Shown in pieces: positions 59,637 to 64,000 of a DNA stretch of 64,000 bases. Made by a program: the position numbers and the translations under genes. Numbering within the stretch: position 1 is the stretch's first letter; each line of letters starts with the position of its first letter. The notes below the pieces were generated by a model. That model was not told the origin of the DNA and made no database searches. It saw nothing but the letters and a program-made list of their open reading frames with translations. The stretch spans positions 3,968,001 to 4,032,000 of the forward strand of contig JAEILZ010000006.1 of NCBI GenBank assembly GCA_018873225.1, given 5' to 3'. This stretch comes from [Phialemoniopsis] sp. UDSM-2020 (taxonomy: Eukaryota; Ascomycota; Sordariomycetes; Thyridiales; Thyridiaceae).

Positions 59637-61294
59637 CGTTGATTTGCTACCGTCTAGTAGTCAAGCTGCTCGAAAGGTGATGTTTCTGCCGTTGTGATGG
59701 TGGTTCGCAATGCAGGCACAAGCCGGAGATCTTGCGGCTGGATGTGACTGTCACTGTCCGTCTGTGCCGCGCGATTGTGCTGAATTCTCAAAATACGTCT
59801 TTGTACTTCAGTATTTCTGGGGTCGCAGTCGTAGGCCGCATACGGGGAAAGCTGCTCTACGGCTTCTCTCTCTGCCAGCACTTGGAGCTAACCGAGCCAA
59901 TATGGTATGGGAGTGTCGCTCAAATAAGTCTCACCGGTGGAAGAGGCCGAGGCGCACACTGTGGCAAAAAGAAACGGTATTTGAAACATGAGACGGCGGC
60001 AGCTTTTCCCAACGGGCATGAAACGCGTGGCCCAATGAGGCGTAATTGTGTAGAGGATGATCAACCCATTCAAGGCCCAATAGCAGTCATGCGAGGCATG
60101 GATTGGATGTGCCGCCGGAAGAAACGAGACGGCAAGGAAATATGAGGGAAAAGCCTGGAGGGCTTTCTGCTTCGGGACCACCCCTGGTCGGGCGTGGATT
60201 GGACCAGTCAAGCCAGTCACCGCCAAAAGGCAGGGCGTGGTGATGGCGATTGGCTGGCGGTGAGCACTCTGGACGGTTTTGAGGCCATTGGAAGGAGGGG
60301 GAGGACGAGATATCGAGTTAGGCGCGAAAAAGACAAAGCCCCACTCTCCACCGCCCGCAGGTGAGATGGAGCTCGATTTACCGCCCGTTGGGCCGCCCTG
60401 GATGCCAGTACAACTCAGCAACTGGGGCACTGCGGGCGGCCCTGTTGATCCCGCGGATGCCCTGGGCGAACGATTAGACGTCATCTCACATCAGTCACGT
60501 TGTATCCGGCGATGCAGCGTGCCGTGTCTGTAATGCATGCAGCATGATGGAAAGGTGTAGTGTCTACAGGGGATATTGGGACCTGAATTGAGGTGACAGA
60601 TGTACAGGAGCAACCTCGGTCTCCCAGTCTCCCGTTGTGTTCCTCGCGAGCTACCACTGGACCGGAGCAAATCAAGTTCGTCCTGGCGTTTGCATCTCCA
60701 CGATCCAGGTGTGAACTCGTGCCCCACCATTTGGTGGGTTGATTGATCCGTCTTTCCCGCCTCAAGCTTCTAAACTTCTTCAGGGTCCGCCTTGGATCCA
60801 TGGGATGCCTCCTTGCTGGATGGAGCTGGCTGGATCCATCGGCTCGTCCCACTGAAACGGTGGCCGGCGTACCAACCCGCCTCGTTCTCGTTGGAGCCAG
60901 TGCCAGCTGGTGCTGTACCAAAAGAAAATGCGGTGGCTGTCCGGGGCCGCTTCAGGGTTTGGGTATCAACGCACACGATGCACTTCGCATCCCGTGACCC
61001 AAATGCATCAAGTTGACGACTTACCTGGGATTCGGCGAAGAAAAGGAAGTCTGATCAATCACTCGGGCTTGGAAGCTCACCTAAGCCGGGCTGATATCTC
61101 GGAGGTCCAATGTGTAGTGGTTGTGGTAACTGGCCTGTGCAGCGCTGAGCTCGAGCATTGGCTTCACTTCACGTCCATTAAAGTCTGTTCCAGGTGTCAT
61201 ATTAAATTAAAATGTTGTAATAGCGATATATGAAACAAAATAAAAAAGAAATCTACATGAACTCATAATACACAGTAAAAGAAATCTACACCTC
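59637..61294. other. Intergenic, 1.7 kb
   Basis: No gene I can support; the frame at 59888-60484 (-) lacks motifs and overlaps others. It holds the promoter of the charged-protein gene and the 3' UTR of the ABC transporter, both on the minus strand. Confidence 0.55.
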
Positions 61295-64000
61295 TCAAGG
61301 CTCGGCCTTGTTGACCTTGCGCGCCACCGTCTTGGCCGCCTCGCCCGAGCCACGGGTATTCCACTTCTTGACCCGGAACGCCCAGTACGTCGCCACGGCC
61401 ACAAAGATGTTGAACAGGATGTACGCCCACATGATGCCAAAGTTGCGCCACCGGTCACTGTAGTAGATCCGGCTCGGCGCCAGGAACTGGTCCGCCACCT
61501 GCAGCGAGCAGTACCGGCACGCCTCGGTCGCCTCTGGGTTCTGCAGGACGCCGGGGGCCTTGCTCAGGTACGCCTCCATGTAGGACCCGCAGGTCTGGCC
61601 CGCCGGGGGGTCAAAGATGCTCGTCTCGTCGGCGCTGCAGGTCACGGCGCGCCCGTGCAGCTCCGTCGACACGATGCCCGACACCCAGTACGTGAAGGGG
61701 CTGAGGCGGTACATGAAGATCCAGAACCCGGGGAACGCATCGGGAGGCTGCAGCACACCGCAGAAGGTCAGGCTCATAAGGACCAACAGCGTGACGATGC
61801 TCGACGCCGTCTGCGCGTCCGGGAACGCGGCGATGGTCATCTGCGCGAAGGAGCTGGCGTACAGCATGAGCTGGATGGCGAACAGCAAGACCAGACCCTG
61901 GCGCGACGAGTCCTGCACGCCGATGACGGGGTAGTAGAAGCAGGCATAGATCAAAATAGCCGTGAAGATCTGGTACGGGATCTCGACGAGCACGTTGGCG
62001 ATGATGAACGACTGCCACGAGTACGCCTTGCTGGGCCGCTCGCGCACCTCGTACAGCGAGCGCTGCGTGATGAAGTGCGGCTGGATCTGCTGCACGAGCG
62101 TCGAGAAGATGGTGATGACCATGAAGACGGCAAAGAGAACATTCTGCATGCCCGCCAGCGTGCCGTTGGCGCCGTAGAAGGAGAAGCCGATGAACAGGCC
62201 CGCGAGCGTCGCGAGCAAAAACTTGGAGAAGACGTAGCTCGGCATGCGCCAGTACTGCTGGAAGACGCGCGCCGTGACGGTGCGCAGCTGCGCCGAGAAG
62301 GGCATGGCGAACTCGGCGTGGGCGTCGGCCTCCTCGTGGCCCGCGATCGGCTCGGCCGCCTTTTCGGCGTGAATGCGCTCGATCTCGCGCATCACGCCCT
62401 GGCGCTGCTCGCTGCCGTTCCACACGCTGTGCCAGTCCTCGCCCTGCGGGTTGGCCCCCTCGTTGACGACCTGCAGCATGTACTCGGCCGGGTTCTCTTC
62501 GTCGCCGCAGCGCGGGGCGCCGTGGGCCTCGAAGTAGTCGAGCAGGGTGCGCGAGTTCTCGCCAATGTCGCCAAAGTAGACCGTCTTGCCGCCCGCGGCG
62601 AGGAAGAGCAGGCGGTCGAACTGCTGGAAGAGGATGGCGCTCGGCTGGTGGACGGTGCACAGGACGGCCTGGCCCGCGTCGGCGAGCTTGCGCAGGAACG
62701 CGCAGATGGCCCACGAGCTCTGCGAGTCGAGGCCGCTGGTCGGCTCGTCGAGGAAGAGCAGCAGCTTTGGCTTGGCCGCGAGCTCGACGCCGATGGTCAG
62801 CAGCTTGCGCTGCTCGACGTTGAGGCCCTCGCCGGGGATGCCCACCACGGCGTCGGCAAAGTCGCGCATGTTGAGCATGTCGATGACCTCTTCGACAAAG
62901 TTGAACTTCTCCTCCTGGCTGACCGACTTGGGCTGGCGGAGGGTCGCACTGAAGCGCAGACTCTCACGGACGGTCGAGGTTTCCAGATGGAGATCTGCAA
63001 AAGATGAATTAGTGATAAAGTCTAACTTATTGCAAGTAAAGATTGACGTACCCTGCTGCTGGACGTAGCCAGTCTTTCGCTGGAAGCTGGCGTCCAGGGG
63101 CTTGCCGTTGACAAACATGTCGCCAGTGATGACACCCATGGTAGTCCGTTGTGCCAGAGCCTGTTGAGATCCGATTAGTACCATTTATCAAGGTTTGGAT
63201 AGGAAGATCCTTACATCAAGCAGTGTGGTCTTTCCGGCACCAGACACACCCATCAGAGCAGTCAGAGTTCCGGGCTTGACCCAACCAGAAATGTGGTCGA
63301 GCAGCCGCCGCTCCTTGCCCTTGATCTTGATGTCGTAGACCACATCGACCCAGGTGAAAATGTCCTTTTGCGGCTCAATGGCCTTGACGTCGCCCTTCTC
63401 CTTCTCCTCCTTGACCGAGTCCGCGTGCTTGGTCATGTCTTCGGTCACAGGGGCCTTGGTGCCGCCGTTCTGGAGGTACGCGGGGACATGGCCACGCTGG
63501 AAGACGAGGACCTCGGCAGTACTGCCAGAGGCCGAGTTGAGCTCCGCCGCAATAAAGTAGAGGATCATGAAGAAGAACAGGAAGGCGAGAAGAATGCCAA
63601 AGTTGCGCCAGACGTGCGAGTACGAGTACTGGTAGTTGGCCTCGATGAACGCGTCGCCGTTCACGTTCGGCTGCCCAGCGACAGCTCCCACGACAGCACA
63701 GATCCACGAGGTTCCCACCGGCGGATCGTACGCTGGGATCAGCTGAGCGCAGGCAAATTCTTGACCGTGGAACTCGTTGGCGACCAGGATCTCAAAGGCG
63801 TAGAAGATGGGGTTGATCCAACGAATCCAGCTGAACCAGGGATGCATCTGCGGCACGCGAATGACGAAACCAGTGTAGATAACTAGAGCCAGAACCATGA
63901 CACCAGCCAACATCATCGCTTGCGACACCGTCTTGGTCACTGCAGCCAGCGTCCTGAAAATACCGCTCATGACAAAGGTGGCGATGTACGTGATCAGGAA
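61295..64000 (-). CDS. PDR-type (ABCG) full-size ABC transporter, C-terminal part only
   Basis: ATP-driven plasma-membrane exporter of the pleiotropic drug resistance family. The gene begins beyond the right edge. Visible exons: 64000-63215 (open at the edge), 63160-63052 and 62994-61295; introns 63161-63214 and 62995-63051. The visible part starts in the last membrane segments of the first half. The second nucleotide-binding domain follows: Walker [13 protein letters not shown] (split by the first intron), signature [17 protein letters not shown], Walker [14 protein letters not shown] and switch His in VHQPSA. Then come six membrane segments and the typical extracellular [13 protein letters not shown] before the last one, ending in VNKAEP. 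The linker has Lys/Glu-rich [17 protein letters not shown]. The second intron is 57 bases and in frame; unspliced it would insert 19 residues in NBD2. Substrate unknown; no evidence for a role in siderophore export. Confidence 0.92.

Noticed and set aside
61655..63007. 450-codon plus-strand frame over the ABC transporter
   Set aside because: Antisense to conserved Walker, signature and membrane segments; no motif of its own.

Overview
The window is nuclear DNA of a filamentous ascomycete (Pezizomycotina, probably Sordariomycetes). The evidence is short GT-AG introns of about 50-270 bases, pyrimidine-rich promoters, two Zn2Cys6 regulators, a HET-domain gene, a GPI-anchored wall protein, a full-size PDR-type ABC transporter and a very large siderophore NRPS. 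Genes are spaced by 0.3-4.5 kb, and no tRNA, rRNA or intact transposon was recognised. All gene models were built by hand from open frames joined at splice sites; none was checked against transcripts or databases.

Layout. 1.5-3.2 kb: an MFS sugar transporter (+). 3.9-4.9 kb: a metallo-beta-lactamase-fold protein (-), divergent from a nine-exon transcription factor at 5.5-8.3 kb (+) that carries two complete Zn2Cys6 clusters in tandem. 8.3-12.6 kb: a long intergenic region holding two copies of the iron-repressor GATA site ATCTGATAA. 12.6-14.4 kb: an L-ornithine N5-monooxygenase (sidA-like, +). 17.3-32.2 kb: a ferrichrome-type NRPS of about 4,922 residues (sidC-like, +). 32.2-36.8 kb: no recognisable gene, with one weak decayed coding stretch. 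36.8-37.9 kb: a secreted Thr/Pro-rich GPI protein (+). 38.3-40.3 kb: a HET-domain gene broken by a frameshift (-). 40.7-42.1 kb: a seven-repeat PLL-like beta-propeller lectin with a Ser/Thr stalk and hydrophobic tail (-). 44.2-45.1 kb: a single-pass membrane glycoprotein (+). 45.7-47.6 kb: a NUDIX plus eIF2B-like fusion (+). 49.0-51.3 kb: a second Zn2Cys6 regulator (+). 54.8-57.5 kb: a six-hairpin glycosidase-like protein (+). 57.7-59.6 kb: a charged fungal protein with a central hydrophobic segment (-). 61.3-64.0 kb: the C-terminal part of a PDR/ABCG transporter that runs off the right edge (-).

The functional core is the siderophore pair. The monooxygenase makes N5-hydroxy-ornithine. After acylation by an enzyme not found here, the NRPS would assemble it with small amino acids into a ferrichrome-type hexapeptide (ferricrocin in most moulds). 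The two genes lie head to tail, and the GATA sites upstream fit repression by an SreA/Urbs1-type regulator when iron is sufficient. No acyltransferase, siderophore esterase or siderophore transporter is visible. The NRPS reads A-T-C-A-T-C-T-C-A-T-C-T-C-T-C, one extra T-C pair compared with the commonly described three A-T-C modules plus two T-C units. The other genes look like ordinary neighbours with no clear link to iron.
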